DNA of 64,000 bases from Anaspis maculata (GCA_949128115.1 OX421961.1:121213050-121277049); one strand, 5' to 3'. Positions 35,513 to 48,836 are shown, counted from the first letter of the stretch. Program-made: numbers and translations. The notes: generated from the letters alone by a model not told the origin.

Positions 35513-35823
35513 ATTATTCGGCACCAAATGTGATAAGTGTGGGTCGTCGTTCAGCAAGAACGACTTTGTGATGCGAGCCAAGAGCAAAATCTACCACATA
35601 GAGTGCTTCAGGTGTTGTGCTTGTGCACGACAGCTGGTGCCGGGGGATGAGTTCGCGCTGAGGGAGGGTGGCGCTCTGTACTGCAAAGAAGACCACGACG
35701 TCATGGAGAAGACGTCGGCCCCGGCGACGCCGCATCCCGCTTCGACTGAAAGCAACAACAACACTAGCATAAACAACAACAACCACAACAGCAGCAATTC
35801 CACCGAGCTTGGCTGCATGAGTG
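35513..35823 (+). CDS. tup: Islet factor, exon with LIM domain 2 and linker
   Basis: The acceptor is TTTTTATTGCAG and the donor GTG|GTATGT. The exon joins the previous one in phase 2 and leaves in phase 1. It completes R64 and encodes residues 65-167, and gives the first base of 168. LIM2 ligands are C70, C73, H92, C95 and C98, C101, C121, D124. The segment [14 protein letters not shown] matches ISL proteins closely. Compared with vertebrate ISL1 the rest of the exon is a linker of low complexity, with Asn- and Ser-rich runs ([15 protein letters not shown]). In known islet factors the LIM pair binds LDB/Chip cofactors. The frame is open past the donor for only a few residues. Confidence 0.97.
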
Positions 35824-36274
35824 GTATGTCCTTTTTTTATCATAAAAATATTTCCAATCGTTGAGATGTAATCAGTTCAAAAATACGGTGTGTCTCGCCA
35901 CAACGGCCAGAGCCAAGCAATTTAAACCGAAACTCATACGTATTTCGTTTCCACGATTGTTCGCGAGAGTTATAGAAAAGTCCGCGTGTCTTATTCGCAC
36001 GTCGTGGTCTCCCAGCTAGTTTCGTAACAATAGCTCTACCATCCTCCTCAGAACCCACCACTCATCCATCCTGCACCACGACGTATTGCTTCTTCCAGTT
36101 TACAAGAACAAAATACATGACATTTTCACTCTCATGGTCTATCATTCTTACATCCAGTTCTACCAAAGTTTGATGAGCGAATTAACTTTATAACGCTCAT
36201 AGTTACCATGCAACAGTCAATAGCACGGCCAGTTGCTTAGTTACTATGAGCGCGATGAAGTCAATTCGCGTATA

Positions 36275-36602
36275 ATAGCTGTATTATATCACACAATTTC
36301 TTGAACAATCTGTCAGGTCAACAATAAAGTTCACTGTTTTTTGACACTATTTTGGCAAATTGTTCAAGAAATTCTACAAGAAATTGTGTAGTGTGATGGC
36401 GGCTTTACAGAACTTCGTATGTCGCCGGCGACAGTGTCGCTGGCCAATAGAATTTGTTCTGCCTGTACTCCCCTACCTCCCTCCATAATTCCCGCGACAC
36501 GAGTCTCTGTTGTCGTGTCGTTCAAATTATTCAACTACAGTGGAGTGGGGGACTGTCGCCGGCGACATACGAAGTTCTGTAAAGCCGCCATAATACAGCT
36601 AT
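36275..36602. mobile_element. Second-level MITE (ATAGCTGTATT ends)
   Basis: The left end ATAGCTGTATTATATCACAC and the right end AATACAGCTAT are inverted. Once the third element is removed, the right arm reads through GAAATTGTGTAGTGTG to AATACAGCTAT and pairs with CACACAATTTCTTGAACAAT on the left. It sits inside the right arm of the host MITE at 36154-36621. Confidence 0.8.
36396..36591. mobile_element. Third-level MITE (ATGGCGGC ends), 196 bp
   Basis: The arms are about 38 bp and almost exact: ATGGCGGCTTTACAGAACTT at the left, AAGTTCTGTAAAGCCGCCAT at the right. Both continue through CGTATGTCGCCGGCGACA and its complement. The element interrupts the right arm of the second-level MITE. Confidence 0.9.
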
Positions 36603-36836
36603 AAGACTTCACTAGAACTGGTTGGTTAATCTTTAAATGAAGACACTGGCAAACGTTGAATTTACACAGAAAAAAATTGCCGTGCAAAATTTTTTGATGG
36701 CATTCATAACTTTCTACATTTTATGTACTTTTTGTGCGAATGCGTTTTTAAACTCTGGTAGTTTTATTTGATGGTACGATTCTCTAAATAATAATTCATG
36801 AAGGCAAGAGTCCTGGAAAAAGTGATGAGTTCGACT

Positions 36837-36903
36837 ATAGCTCTTGTTGTGGCTCCTCCGCCAATTGTACGGGTTTGTGGCTCATCCCTTAATCGGAGTC
36901 TCC
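36837..36903 (+). repeat. Core-element copy 3
   Basis: The core at 36851-36903 contains GGCTCCTCCGCCAATTGTAC, then GGGTTTGTGGCTCATCCC, and ends with GGAGTCTCC. The terminal GGCTCC and GGAGTC can pair. Confidence 0.75.
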
Positions 36904-37543
36904 AGGATACAGAATGAAAACGTTCCCGGTACTGCACCTTGCTTGCTATCTCAGTATGCACGGGTACGTCATATTAACCTTAAATTAGCGTTAGTGATAG
37001 TTGAAAAACGATTTTGATAGTTGAAACAGGAAAGTTAAATTTTGATTTTGACGGAAACGTTCCCAATACGTCCAAAGTAAAACATTATATTATTGTCAAA
37101 AATTTTTATCTTCGAGTAAACGGAACTTGAGCAACGTTTAATTACCGTCGGTGATGATTTGAAAACGCCTCTGGTTAGAAAATCAACGTTTTATTTCAAT
37201 TACGGTGACAACGCTCCCAATACGTACAAAATAAAGCATCATATTATATTGTCAAAAAATGATCGTTGAGTATACTTACGGAATTTGAGAAACGTTTAAT
37301 TCGCGTTAATGATGATTCCAAAATGAACTCTTATTTAGATTTTGATGGAAACGTTTCCACAACGTACTACACAGAAAAGCGCTCTATTATTGTCAAAAAA
37401 TGATCGTTGAATTCACGGAAATTGAGAAGCGTTTGATTAGCGTTAGCGATGATTCAGAAAACGTACCTGGTTAGAAGATGAACGTTTAATTCAAGTTTTA
37501 ATGACAACTTTCTGAAGACGTACAAAGTAAAGCGTTATACTAT

Positions 37544-39280
37544 TAGTGGACGTGGTACAACCCGAAATAGGGAATTTAAGTTGCAAATGATGATAAAGGC
37601 AAACCACTTGGCAGGGTTACAGCTGAGACCTAAATGAACGATTTGACCCGCAGTGCTTTTCTTTTCGTCCCTTGGGATTTGAATAGCGCTTCTTTTTCAA
37701 AATGGCGGATTTTATCTAGGGGCAGAAGGTATCAAATAGCCTGGTGATGTCCAGCTTCGTTAAAATATATGGAGCTATGTCTCAGTCGGTTTCTGGGACA
37801 TCAAACACTAATTAAAAAAATGGTGAAATATTGCCATCTACCGCAGGCAAATTTGGTGGAGGCGCCAAAAGGAATTCACTACTGCCATAAGAAAATTGCT
37901 ATAACATTTTTATTTTGCAACGGATTTCAACACAAGACATTTCATTTTGTGAAAAAGTGAATTCTTTTTGTCACCTTGTACCTTCCATTGAAAAAAGACG
38001 TTGAGGAATGTTGAAAAAAAAATAAAAAAATAATTTGAAAAAAAAAAAAAAGATTTTCAACATTTTTTTATTTTCATGCAATTGGCCCTATTTGTAGACT
38101 TTGATGTGCCCTTTCCAAACTTGCACTTTTCCGACTCATATCTTTGCAGTACGCGCCGCCATATTAAAAAAATGATGTCTGAAAAAAGTTTTTGACAATA
38201 TATCAATTTTGGCCTTTGTGACATTGAAATGTTTATATACATATGAAAGCGCATTCAATCCTCCACATTTTGACATCTGAATCAGCTCTCTGCGACCCAC
38301 GGTTCTTGAGCTAGACCTCCTGGAAGTATCAATTTTCGGTTTCAAAACAATTAAAAATCATCTCTTGGGGCTGTGCCAGGTCCACCAATGTTCATGATTT
38401 GAGATTAATGACGACGCGTTATCGTTGGGTAATTTGAATAAGACATGGTGGTGATCCAGTGGTGAAATCTGGTAGGCGCGGTCACTATTTAACACCGAAA
38501 ATTGATACTTCCGGAAGCTCTAGCTCAAGAACCCCGAGTCGCACAGAGATGGTTCAAGTGTCAAATCGTGGAGAATTGAATGTTCTTTCATACGTCCATA
38601 AACATTTCAATCTCGCATGGACTTAAATTTAGTTATTGTCAAAAACTTCTCTTCAGATATCATTTTTTCAACATGGTGGTACCCACTGCAAAGATATCAA
38701 TCGGAAGAGTACAAATTTAGAAAAGGCACATCAAAATCTAAATATGAGGCAATTTTCATGAAATTAAAAAAATTTAAAAAAATCTTTTTTTTTTTTCTCA
38801 AATTATTTTTAATTTTTTTCTTCAACATTCTTCAATGTCTTTTTTCATGAAAGGTATCAGATAACAAAAAGAATTTACTTTTCTACAAAATGAGATACCT
38901 TGTGTTAAAATCGGTTGAAAAATAAAAATGTTACAGCAATTTTCTTATGACCGTACCAAATCCATTTTGGCGCCTCCACCAAATTTGCCTGCGACAGATG
39001 TCAATGCTCCACCATTTTTTTGAAAAGTATTTGATGTCCCAGAAATCGATCGAGACATAGCCCCATATATTTTAACGAAGCTGAACATCACCAGGCCATT
39101 TGATACCTTCTGCCCCTAGATAAAATCCGCCATTTTGAAAAAGGGGCGCTATTCAAATCCTAAGGGACGAAAATAAAAGCACTGCGAGTCAAATCGTTCA
39201 TTTAAGTCTTAGTTACGATCCTGTAGAAGGGTTTGCCTTTATCATAATTTGCAATTTATTTTTTCCTACCACGTCCACTA
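37544..39280. repeat. 1.7-kb foldback element with 153-bp spacer
   Basis: The left arm 37544-38340 and right arm 38494-39280 are inverted copies. The ends are TAGTGGACGTGGTA and TACCACGTCCACTA, with TA at each border. Internal landmarks in both arms are AAATGGCGGATTTTATCTAG, GGTATCAAAT and TTAAAATATATGG. A-rich tracts near 38020 and 38780 lie opposite each other. The middle, 38341-38493, is single-copy. No transposase frame is present. Confidence 0.9.
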
Positions 39281-39699
39281 TACATATACTATTGTAAAGG
39301 AATGATCGTTCAATAAACGAGTGCGCGTGCTTTGAAATGCGCCATTTTCCCCTGTAAGTCAGGGCTACACCGAGAGAGAACGCCATAACTTCTAACTGAC
39401 CGTTTTGGTCAAAACCAGCCTGAATAAATCTAAAAATATAACCCGATCTTATAAAACTCGGAGCAGTCGATGCTAGATGGTTCTCTAGTTGCTCCTGGCC
39501 TAATGTTGTGTTTGCACTTTGCAGTTTTGCACAATGACCCAATCTCCTCCGTACTCCTGGTTGGACTCTGGAAATTGTTTCGTTCAACGCTTTGAAACCG
39601 CTGAAGATGACGTCTAAAAGACCTTTGACAAGGCGTCAACAGAGACGTTTAAACCAGCGGCTATAGACTGTTTATGCAACGCTATAGTTTAAACCAAGG

Positions 39700-41640
39700 C
39701 TGGAAATTCTCGAAATTCTCTGATTCAAATATTTGTTTGTATTAATTTATATTCCGATATTTGAATCGAATATTTGATTTTCTGTATTATTCAAACTATT
39801 TGAATACTCATAAACATTGAACACTCTGAAGAATTCCGGCAAAACCCAAAAGAACTCTGGAGAAGCTCAGCAGGTAAAATGCGGGGAATCCCGTCGCAGT
39901 GACCTCTTTAGTACAAGTTGAAGGGCCTCAATGTGAATCAGATTATTATAGGGGAACTTTGAGGAGTTCCGAAGAATTCTGGAAAAAAAATGAGATGAAT
40001 TTTAGCGAATTTAGTCACAAAAGCTACTTTTTGTGCAAGTTTGAAGATCTTCTCAAAGAATTCGGGAAAGCTCTGGGTAACTCTGGAGGTAGGTACTCGG
40101 TAGAGGTATCCCGGGAAATTTGGTCGTAAAAGTGATTTCTTTGGCTGAAGAGCCCGGAACCGAATATGTCCAACAGTACTCTGATGGAATTTCGAAGAAT
40201 TCCGTAAGAGTCCGCAAAGAAGCTCTAAGAAGCCAAAATGTTTCTAAAAGACAGGAAACTCAACAGCAGAACTGCGTAGAATCCGCAGTCGCAAAAGGAA
40301 CCTGTGTTTTGCAAGTTAGAGGATCTCTATTTAGATTTCATTGAGAGAAACTTGATTGTTCAGGAGAACTTCAGGCAATTCCAAGGAATTCTGAAAAAAT
40401 ACAAGTGAAATTCAAAGGAACTCAGTAGAGCAACTCCGAGATTCAGTTGCTAAAGTGATCCCGATTATTTTTGGTACAAGTTGAAGAACATCAAAGGGTA
40501 CTAAATTTTTAAGCAGATTCTGAGTCAACTGCGTAAAAATCCAGAGGAACTCTGGATGAGCTCGGCAGGTAAAACCCTGGGAAAGTCAGTCACAAATGAG
40601 ACCTTTTCATGCAAATTAGAGGACCTCGTGAGAAATTGAATATTCTGGGGGAAATCTCAGGAATTCTTGATAGAGATCCAGAAAAATTCTGGAGAAGCTC
40701 AGCAGAGGATTTACGGAAAATTCACTGGCAGAAGCTACCTTTCTTGTACAAGTTAGAAGTCATTGAGGATAACTCCATAGTCTGAGAAACTCTGGGAAAC
40801 TCTGGGGGGCTCTGGAACACCTCAGAAAATTTTGAGGAATTCAGCAGGAGTCCCGGGAATTTATACGTGAAAATGACGACTATTGTACAAGTCGAAAAAC
40901 CTCAAAAAACTGTTGAAAAAAAACTTGAGGAAATTTCGGCAAGATTCCGAGAAAATTAACAGGGTATAGTTGCGGGGAGTTTAGTCGCCAAAGTAATCTG
41001 AAAAAGAACATCAAGGGAAACCAAATATCTTCAAAGAAACTCTGTGGAGTTCCGAGGAATTCTGAAAATACCAAAAGTGACTATTGAAGAACCCAACAGG
41101 AGAATTGCGATAAATTTAGTTTTAAACTTGACCTGATTTATGGAAGTTGAAGGATTTCAATCTGTATACCATTGAAGGAGAACTGAATATTTAAGGATAA
41201 CTCCATTGAAGTCTGGAAAGAACCCGTGGAATTCAAATAGAACTCAATAAAAGAATTTGGTGGAACTCAGACGCAGAAGTTTGAGTCTGATTCAGTACAG
41301 ATTAACGAATCTGCAGTGGAATTAATAGTCCGGAGGATCTGTGGGAGAACTCCGAGGAACTCTGAGGAGTTTTGAGAAGTTCTGGAAAGACAGAAACTCT
41401 AGAGGAACTTAACAAAGGAACTCCAAAGAATTTAGTAGTAAAAGTTTTGTGAACGTATTGAAATGCCTCAAGGGTAATTAAATATTCTAAGAAGATTTTG
41501 AAATTCAAGAAAACTCGGAGGAGCTTTGGGGGAGCCCACTTATTAAGGCTGGGAATTTTTGGACTTCTCTCTGATTCAAACATTTGTTTGTATTCATATT
41601 TGAATGTGAAATATTTGAGCTATTCAGAATATTGAAGTTA
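39700..41640. repeat. Degenerate ~140-bp tandem array between direct repeats
   Basis: About twelve diverged units are marked by an AGTCGCAAAAGTGACC-like block followed by GTACAAGTTGAAGGACCTCA. They occur near 39890, 40010, 40122, 40290, 40447, 40588, 40725, 40866, 40992, 41117, 41270 and 41425, with a mean spacing of about 140 bp. Units also share GAACTC, GGAATTC and AGCTCAGCAG words. Direct repeats with AAGGCTGG, then TTCTCTGATTCAAA, then ATTTGTTTGTATT flank the array at about 39700-39790 and 41545-41640. No coding potential is supported. Confidence 0.75.
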
Positions 41641-43787
41641 ACAATATTTATTAAGAAAATATAACTATATATATACACAAGCAATAATCAAAAAAATTAT
41701 ATTTATACTTTTTATGAATACCCCTTAGACTTCACGTTTTGAGGACGTCGATTTGATGCCTCAGAAATGCTGAAGGTAACGTCTCAGGAAGGTTTAATAA
41801 ATATTTTTTGCACAATTGATTGAAGACGATCTGAAAACTTCAAAGTTCAAGCGGTTAATAAACGTTTAATACTTGGTTGACAAAGACGTTTAAATGAGCC
41901 ACAGGCAGCTGTTTATTTGGCACCATTTTTGAACGTATTCGACGTTTGATTTCCTACCTGTTTTTAACGTTTTATTACTGAAGTGCTCATTTGAATGTCG
42001 ATTTATCTCAGGATTAAGAAGGGATGAAGCAGGAATTCGAAAAGAAATCAACAGCTCAACCTTTAGCACGTATACACACTAGATAGGGCACAAAACATTC
42101 ATATTTCTAGAAAGTGATTGCACAAATATATCGGGTGGACCCCCAGTAGTAAACGCAGTAAAAATGCGTTTTGAAAAGAAAATACTCGAATCAGATCAAG
42201 ATTTTTTAAACTTCTCCCACAATTAGCTAGAATTATTGAAAATTAGAGCCGATTTTTATTTCCAATAAAAAAACTTCTCTAGTGAGAACTAATGGAAGAA
42301 TTGCTAAGCTTTTCAGGTAAATAGAATGCACTTTTAATTGATACTAATAATATCCAAAACTAAAAGATTTTCTGCATACTCTAATTTATTGGCAAATTCT
42401 CAAAAAAAAAACGAAAAAAAAATGAATATCCTTACTGAATTTCCGCCAAAATGAGTCGTAACAACTCACAGTTCTTCTGGCTACAACGGCCGAACTAAAC
42501 TTCTTCAGTAGCTCTTACCAGCTGCTGGATCGTTCGTGGTTTATTGCGTTAAATGTGGCCCTTCAGGTATACCTCCATGAAAAAAAGTCGGGGGCTGTAA
42601 AGTCGGGCGAGTTCGTGGTATGCTCGCTTGATTGTTGTGAATTGCGCGAATTTATTCACTTCCCGAAAATGCCGCTGCTGATGACCAATGTGGCTCTTGC
42701 AGTGTGACCAGAAGACTCATCTCGTCGCAACCGCAACCGCAAACTGCGATCGTCTTGCACAGCATCAAAATGTAAGAAATTTTCCTATACTTAATAACCC
42801 GCTTGCGTTTCAATAATTCGGAGGCAAAATTCCAGCATTTTGATTCTTTGTAGATGTTTGCATTTTTCCTTGGTCAAACCCAACTGTAAAGAATGAATTT
42901 GAATACGGTTGTATTCCTAAATCCCAATTCGAATTCTGTAAGTCCTAAATCAACAATATAAAAGATTATTTAATGCTTTGATTTCATTTGCTTCACAGGT
43001 TGTATTCATTTAGAAATTTGCATAAATAAAAAAGTCTGTCGCTTGCTCTGAAAGTATTGATACCTGCATTTATAATAATAGACAATCAAAATGTTTTCTG
43101 GTTCATGAATTATTCGACAATTATCGGGGCCGAAATATTTAAGATTCGATTAACGGAAGAACGAACTCGATATGTTAAATCTTTCAGTAGATTTAAAAGA
43201 TTTAGTAACATTCAGCCGTAGGAAACAAGAGAAGTTTGAAAATCACGAAAAAAGCCGTCACAAAATGGTTCCTTCAAATTTTCCTTTTGTCATCTTGCTG
43301 CCTTCTTTAACCAAAATTTTAAAAGACAACAAACACGCAAACAAATAAATATTGCGCCTCTTAGGGCCATATAGCGGGCACCTTGCATTTTTATGAAACA
43401 AAGCTCTCCGACTACCACAACATCAGACGGTCGAACCGAAACTGCACAGGCTCAAAATTTTATATCATATCTCAAATTCAATTGATCCGATGAAGCCCCA
43501 AATCTGTGGCGAAAGCTCTTTGTAGCCGCTTTATTTTATTTTTCGTTCCTTTTTTTTGTAGCTTTCTTTCGGTAAGATAAACCTTCCACATCTTTCAAAC
43601 GGATTAACATATCAAGTTCATCTGTTTGCTCATCGAACATTTATTCGAATACCTATTTCAGCTCTACACCTGTTGCATTTGAGGACAATCGGTCAACTAT
43701 AGGTACACAATTTTTAACAAAAAATATGAACATCGATTTTAATTGGGAGAGCTCGAAATATGTGCAGCAGTTTCGCGCATGAATCTG

Positions 43788-43854
43788 GCAAGCTGTCGAA
43801 CGGCTCCTCCGCCAATTGTACGGGTTTGTGGTTTATCCCCGAATTGGAGTCTCC
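43788..43854 (+). repeat. Core-element copy 4
   Basis: The core at 43802-43854 contains CTCCTCCGCCAATTGTACGG and ends with GGAGTCTCC. The upstream words GGCAAGCTGTCGAAC, and a TTTCGCGCATGAATCTGG-like stretch before them, are shared with the copy at 51021. Confidence 0.75.
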
Positions 43855-44910
43855 AACAAATATATTGAAACAATTTTTCAAACGGTTTAACTTGAATTAT
43901 TGAGCTCGTTTCTTCGCTAATTGAATCTTATCTGTTTCGGCTTGTTCACTTCTCCGTCCAATCCCTGAAAATCATTTGCACACATAATAAATCAATGAGG
44001 ACAAGAAGATCAAACAGTTATTTGTTATTTGTATATTTTCACGGATACTAACTTGATTCCAAAATATCCAGTTAAAATCAAAACTATCCAATTTGGTACC
44101 AATAATTTGAACCGCAAACGAGACCGAACAAAACAAATTTCACCGCTTGTTGCCCCCTTAGCCGCCGACTTTAGTCCGAGGTGGTCTTCCTCTCAAAACA
44201 CACACCGCGACCGCTTCGAGTGTTTTACCGGCCCCATCAGTATCTGTTTAGAAAGGCTTTTATTTAGTTTAAAACCTCGAAGGCTGAGCATTTTTACTAT
44301 TCCAATATTTGCTGTGGGTTTAACATCAAAGCTGGCCGTTCCGTGGGGTATATACAAGGGCCATCTCCTATGGGAATAAACTCGCCTTTCCAGATATGGC
44401 CATTGTATAGTCTGAACTGACCACTTTTTTTCACCTCCTTTCCTTTGTCTATAATCTCCGTAATCTGAAATATAATTGTGATTGCGATCTGAAATTATTA
44501 TGAATACATAATGTTATAATCAAGAATATTATAGTGGACACGACTTGGCTGCATATAATATTCACAAAGACCATACGGTGCGTCGCGAAAAGCAGGGGCG
44601 AATGCAGGCTTCAGTTGGCTAATAATCCACGCTGACCAGTGTTTCACGCCTTGATAATCCCCCGGACTCGCCGGGCTTTGAAATTACCGGACTTTGGCTA
44701 ATGGACGGTCAGAGAGCAGCGCCCCTGGATTCTATCAGATTAACTGGATATTAACTGCGCCGGGGAAATATTCGGGAGATTAAAGGAAAAGGTTGCACAA
44801 AGAGAATTCTTTTAGTATGGCGACTATATGGGTGACGGATCAAACTGATTGAAATTAAGTACCTATGTCAAGGTTCGAAAGGTTCCAAGGCTTCTTTCGT
44901 TTTGCAATGT

Positions 44911-44912
<2 letters not shown>

Positions 44913-44977
<65 letters not shown>
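44913..44977. repeat. (AT)n microsatellite, ~65 bp
   Basis: This is an uninterrupted alternation of A and T in the long tup intron. It would be length-polymorphic and could extrude as a cruciform. Confidence 0.98.
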
Positions 44978-44981
<4 letters not shown>

Positions 44982-45287
44982 TCAATCAACCAGAGATAAT
45001 ACTGCAGTCATGTTCTTGGTGTTAACGATTTGCCTTGATTTCCGCGAATAAAATCTGAATAGGATTAGCCTATCGCCAGAAACCAGATGCCGCGGGTATG
45101 GAGAAGTCATGTACCCATATTCTTTCAGCTCAAACATTAGTGCGATAAAGCACTTCTGGGAACTTCTAGTTTACCAGGCAATTTATCATCATTATCATAC
45201 TTTCCTCCATACTCTACGGAATTCGCGATTTCAATTCATTTTTCCCGCCACAAGATGGCTGCCAAGTGTGCACTGAAATGAGTAAAG

Positions 45288-45496
45288 TAGGCTCACTTGT
45301 ACTGTTACTCTAGTTGGCTGGGCAAATTTTCTACTTCAGCATTGTAGGCTGCCGTCTTTTCACGTGGTGTGAAACTGACTTCTCTGGAAGTAAAGTTATA
45401 TTTCTTGTCAAATTAATATTAAAATCTTGGAAAACTGACCTGGTCATACGTGGAAGTGCGACTAGGGGGACGCAGAGCTGTGTTACCGTCATGTAG
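45288..45496. repeat. Left arm of a 2.25-kb inverted pair
   Basis: This arm matches 47322-47536 in inverted orientation: TAGTTGGCTGGGCAAAT with ATTTGCCCAGCCAACTA, CACGTGGTGTGAAACTGACT with AGTCAGTTTCACACCAGGTG, and GTGTTACCGTCATGTA with CATGACGGTAACAC. Divergence is perhaps a tenth of sites. Confidence 0.85.
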
Positions 45497-47321
45497 ACAC
45501 CAAAAGAGCACGGGGTGGCCGCAAATCTGGAGTCATCTTGACGGCGGCCCATTCAGGGTCGACAAAAACTCGTCCCATTCAGGGTCGACAAAAACTCGTC
45601 CCGGGAGTTTGCAAATTGCACATTGACGGTACTAACATTAATTTCGGTTCAATACGCAACTTTGAGCGGCTGGGTTTTTTTAAATTTGGTTTAATTTACT
45701 TTTTACGCGTAAATTCTTCTGCCAATGACAGACTGCACGGTGAACCTTGTATCGCCTATAATTCTTTAGGATTTGGCGTGTATTTTTGACTGGAAGAGGC
45801 GAAAGGGTTGATGATTGCATGGGGCCCCTTTTTTGGACGAAGGGCATTGTATACTCTTCAATTTGAACCATCGAAAATTGAACCGGCTTCGAGAGGTTAG
45901 AAATATTTTCGACAACTGTCAAATGTCAAGGCTCTTTTGATTTATTTGTTTATTGGTGAAAATTAAAAACAGGTCAAAAAACTGCTACATTTTCCAATAA
46001 AATGGAAAAAAGCGTCAGACATCACGTCCCGCAAAAATGTTCCGGCTATCTGCAGAGGAAATACGCAAAAAATGTGTTTCAAAACTGGTCCGGCCAGAGC
46101 AGCGAACTGATGCAAAGTTTTGGGGATTTTCTATATTTCACATTTGATGGAAACTTAGAAACAAAATCTCACAGCCGACTAGAATCACGGTACAAGTGAA
46201 CATACTATTGTGACAACCGAACTGCCGAAGACATCAAAGTAACATGTCAGTGGCAACCAACAACCAATCATTTTCAACGCATTCCGCTTTTGGCAGCCAT
46301 CTTATGGCGCGAAAAATGTATTTAAATCGCGAATAGGCTTGGACGGGGTGCTAAGTATTCAACTATTACCTAGTGCCTACCCTTAGGGTTGCCAAATCGA
46401 AAAAGTGAACAAATCAGTCGGCAGCTTTTTTTCTGGCCATTTTACTGGAAAAGCGTGAATAAATATGATTCGATTGTCAAACCTGGTGTTTTAGCTAGTT
46501 GTCAACTCGAGAAACCTAACATCCTAACAAATAGGTTGGCAGTTTCTCTCGCTATTTCACCGGAGAAGCGAGGAGAAATACGATTCTATCGTCAAATTTG
46601 GTGCTTTAGCTGTCACAACTGTCAAAAGTAGGGTTGCCAACTCGTAGAATTGAATACATTAGTTGACAGCTTTTTTCTCATTATTTTACCAGAAAAGCGT
46701 GGATAAGTACTATTCGATTGTCAAGTCTGGTGCTTTTGATGTCACAACAGTCAGAAGTACCTACGGTTGCCAAGTCTAAAAATTGAACACTTCATTTGGC
46801 AGCTTTTTTCTTGCCATTTTGCCGGAATAGTTTGAATAAATACGATTCTATTGTCAAGCCTGGGTGATTTAGCTACCATGCACAACTGTCAAAAGCAGGG
46901 TTGCCAATTCAAGAAACTCAACAAATAGGTTGGCAGTTTATCTCGCTATTTCACCAGAAAAGCGTGAAGAAATATGATTCGATTGTCAAGTTTAGCACTT
47001 GAGCTATCACAGCTGTCAAAAATAGGGCTGCCAACTCGAGAAATTGAACACATTTTTATATTAGTTATATAAGCAGCTTTTTTCTTGCCATTTTACCGGA
47101 AAAGCGTGGATCGTTTCACGTGAAAAACAACATAATAATTTTTTGGAGGCCAAATTTCGCATATATCAAAAAATCAAAAAGATATCCATACACTTGTAAC
47201 CTCCTAGGTCGTGATGGACCGCTGCCATTGTCGATATGCAGCGTACTTAAGCCAGGAACCTGAAAAAATGAAAATTCCCTGCTGGTCCCATGGGACCAGC
47301 GTGGCAGTGAACGTGCTATTT

Positions 47322-47536
47322 ACATGACGGTAACACAGCTCTACGTCCCCCTAGTCGCACTTCCACGAATGACCAGGTCAATTTTCCAAGATTTTAATAT
47401 CAATTTGATAAGAAATATAACGTTACTTCCAGAGAAGTCAGTTTCACACCAGGTGAAAAGGCGGCAAGCCTACAATGCTAAAGTAGAAGATTTGCCCAGC
47501 CAACTAGAACTAGAGTCACAGTAGATACAAGTGAAC
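47322..47536. repeat. Right arm of the 2.25-kb inverted pair
   Basis: This is the inverted partner of 45288-45496. The first block of the ~130-bp array lies between the two arms, and more of the array continues to the right of this arm. Confidence 0.85.
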
Positions 47537-48836
47537 CTATAGTAAAATTAAAACGGGAATGAGTCCTAAATGTTGCAATTTCGTAACAAAACACAAAAAA
47601 TCCAACAGAATTTTGTCTGCTGATGGTTTGACCTTTTGAGATAAAAAAAAACAATAGGCATAAGTTGAAATTTTCCAACGATGCCAAGCTTTCACTCCAC
47701 AACTCACACGTTTTTGGTTTGACAAACGAGTCGAACGACTGTAAACTTCTGTGCTGTAAACAGACGGCTGCGGCTGGACGCGCGCTGGCTGTAGGCATTT
47801 CTTTCCATCTCATCGAAAGTGACCATAAGAACCTTTCATTTAGCAAATAAGATAGGTGAATTGAACATATCATTTGACAGATTTTCCTTGCCATTTTGCA
47901 GAAAAAGCGTGAAAAATATGACTCGATCATCAACTCGGATGCTTCTTCTGTCACAAATGTCAAAAGCAGGGTTGCAAACTCGAGAAACTGAACACATCAA
48001 TTATCAGTTTCTTTCGCCGCTATAGACGATTGACCTTATTGGGGAAAATGGCCCATTCGTGCAGGAAGTTTTAGGGAATTAATTGTCAGAAGAGGTGTAA
48101 GTTGCCGCCTGGCAACGTCGGCTGTTACGTCGATTGGAGGCACGTCAAAACTCTTACTTTGCTGTCTTGTGCAGTCCACCACTACAGGGATCAATCAGCA
48201 GGCACTAAATGGTAGGAATGGCAAGGGCGAGAGCTACTGGCAAAGCAGCATATCAGCTTGCATCTGCCCGCGGAAGGTGTAATGCTCGGTGTAATGTAAC
48301 AGTCACCGTCCCAATTTTTCCACGGCAACTGCAATGCAATGCATTGCTGGTAGCGCAATCTTCTAGCCTCTCACCTCTGGAACTAGATCTACTACTAGCC
48401 TGCTAAATACGGCAACCACAAGATCAAATACGGGACACAACAGCAAACCCCCTTTTACATAATTCGTACTGGTCAAATTTCATGTCATTGATGTGGGTAT
48501 TGCGGGTATCTACTAGTGCCTACCTAGGCTACTGGACGTCCGAGTATGTGTTCCTCTCAAAAAATCCCTGCACGATCAAGTACCGAGCTCTACATTAGGT
48601 GGGGCGTTTTTTAAATTAAAATCGCGTGAAAGAAGCGTGAAAAAATACGATTCGGTTGTCAAGTCTGGTGGTTTTTATTTTGATCTCATAACTGTCAAAA
48701 GTAGGGCTGGCAACTGGAAGAATTGGACACATTTTTTGTTGGCAATTTCTCTTGCAATTTCACCGTAAAAGTTTGGCGCTTCAGCTATCACAGCTGTCAA
48801 AAGTAAGGTTACCATCTCGTAGAATTGAACACATTA

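Larger units (their letters stand above)
36154..36621. mobile_element. Host MITE of a triple-nested structure
   Basis: The ends CCAGTTCTACCAAAGTTTGA and GACTTCACTAGAACTGG are inverted relatives. The inner arms ATAACGCTCATAGTTAC and GTTACTATGAGCGCGATG pair. The right arm is broken by the element at 36275-36602. A related copy lies at 52989-53135. Confidence 0.8.

Noticed and set aside
47478..47963. 161-codon minus-strand frame
   Set aside because: It crosses the degenerate ~130-bp array, and a similar peptide appears at 48781-49053 only because the array repeats.
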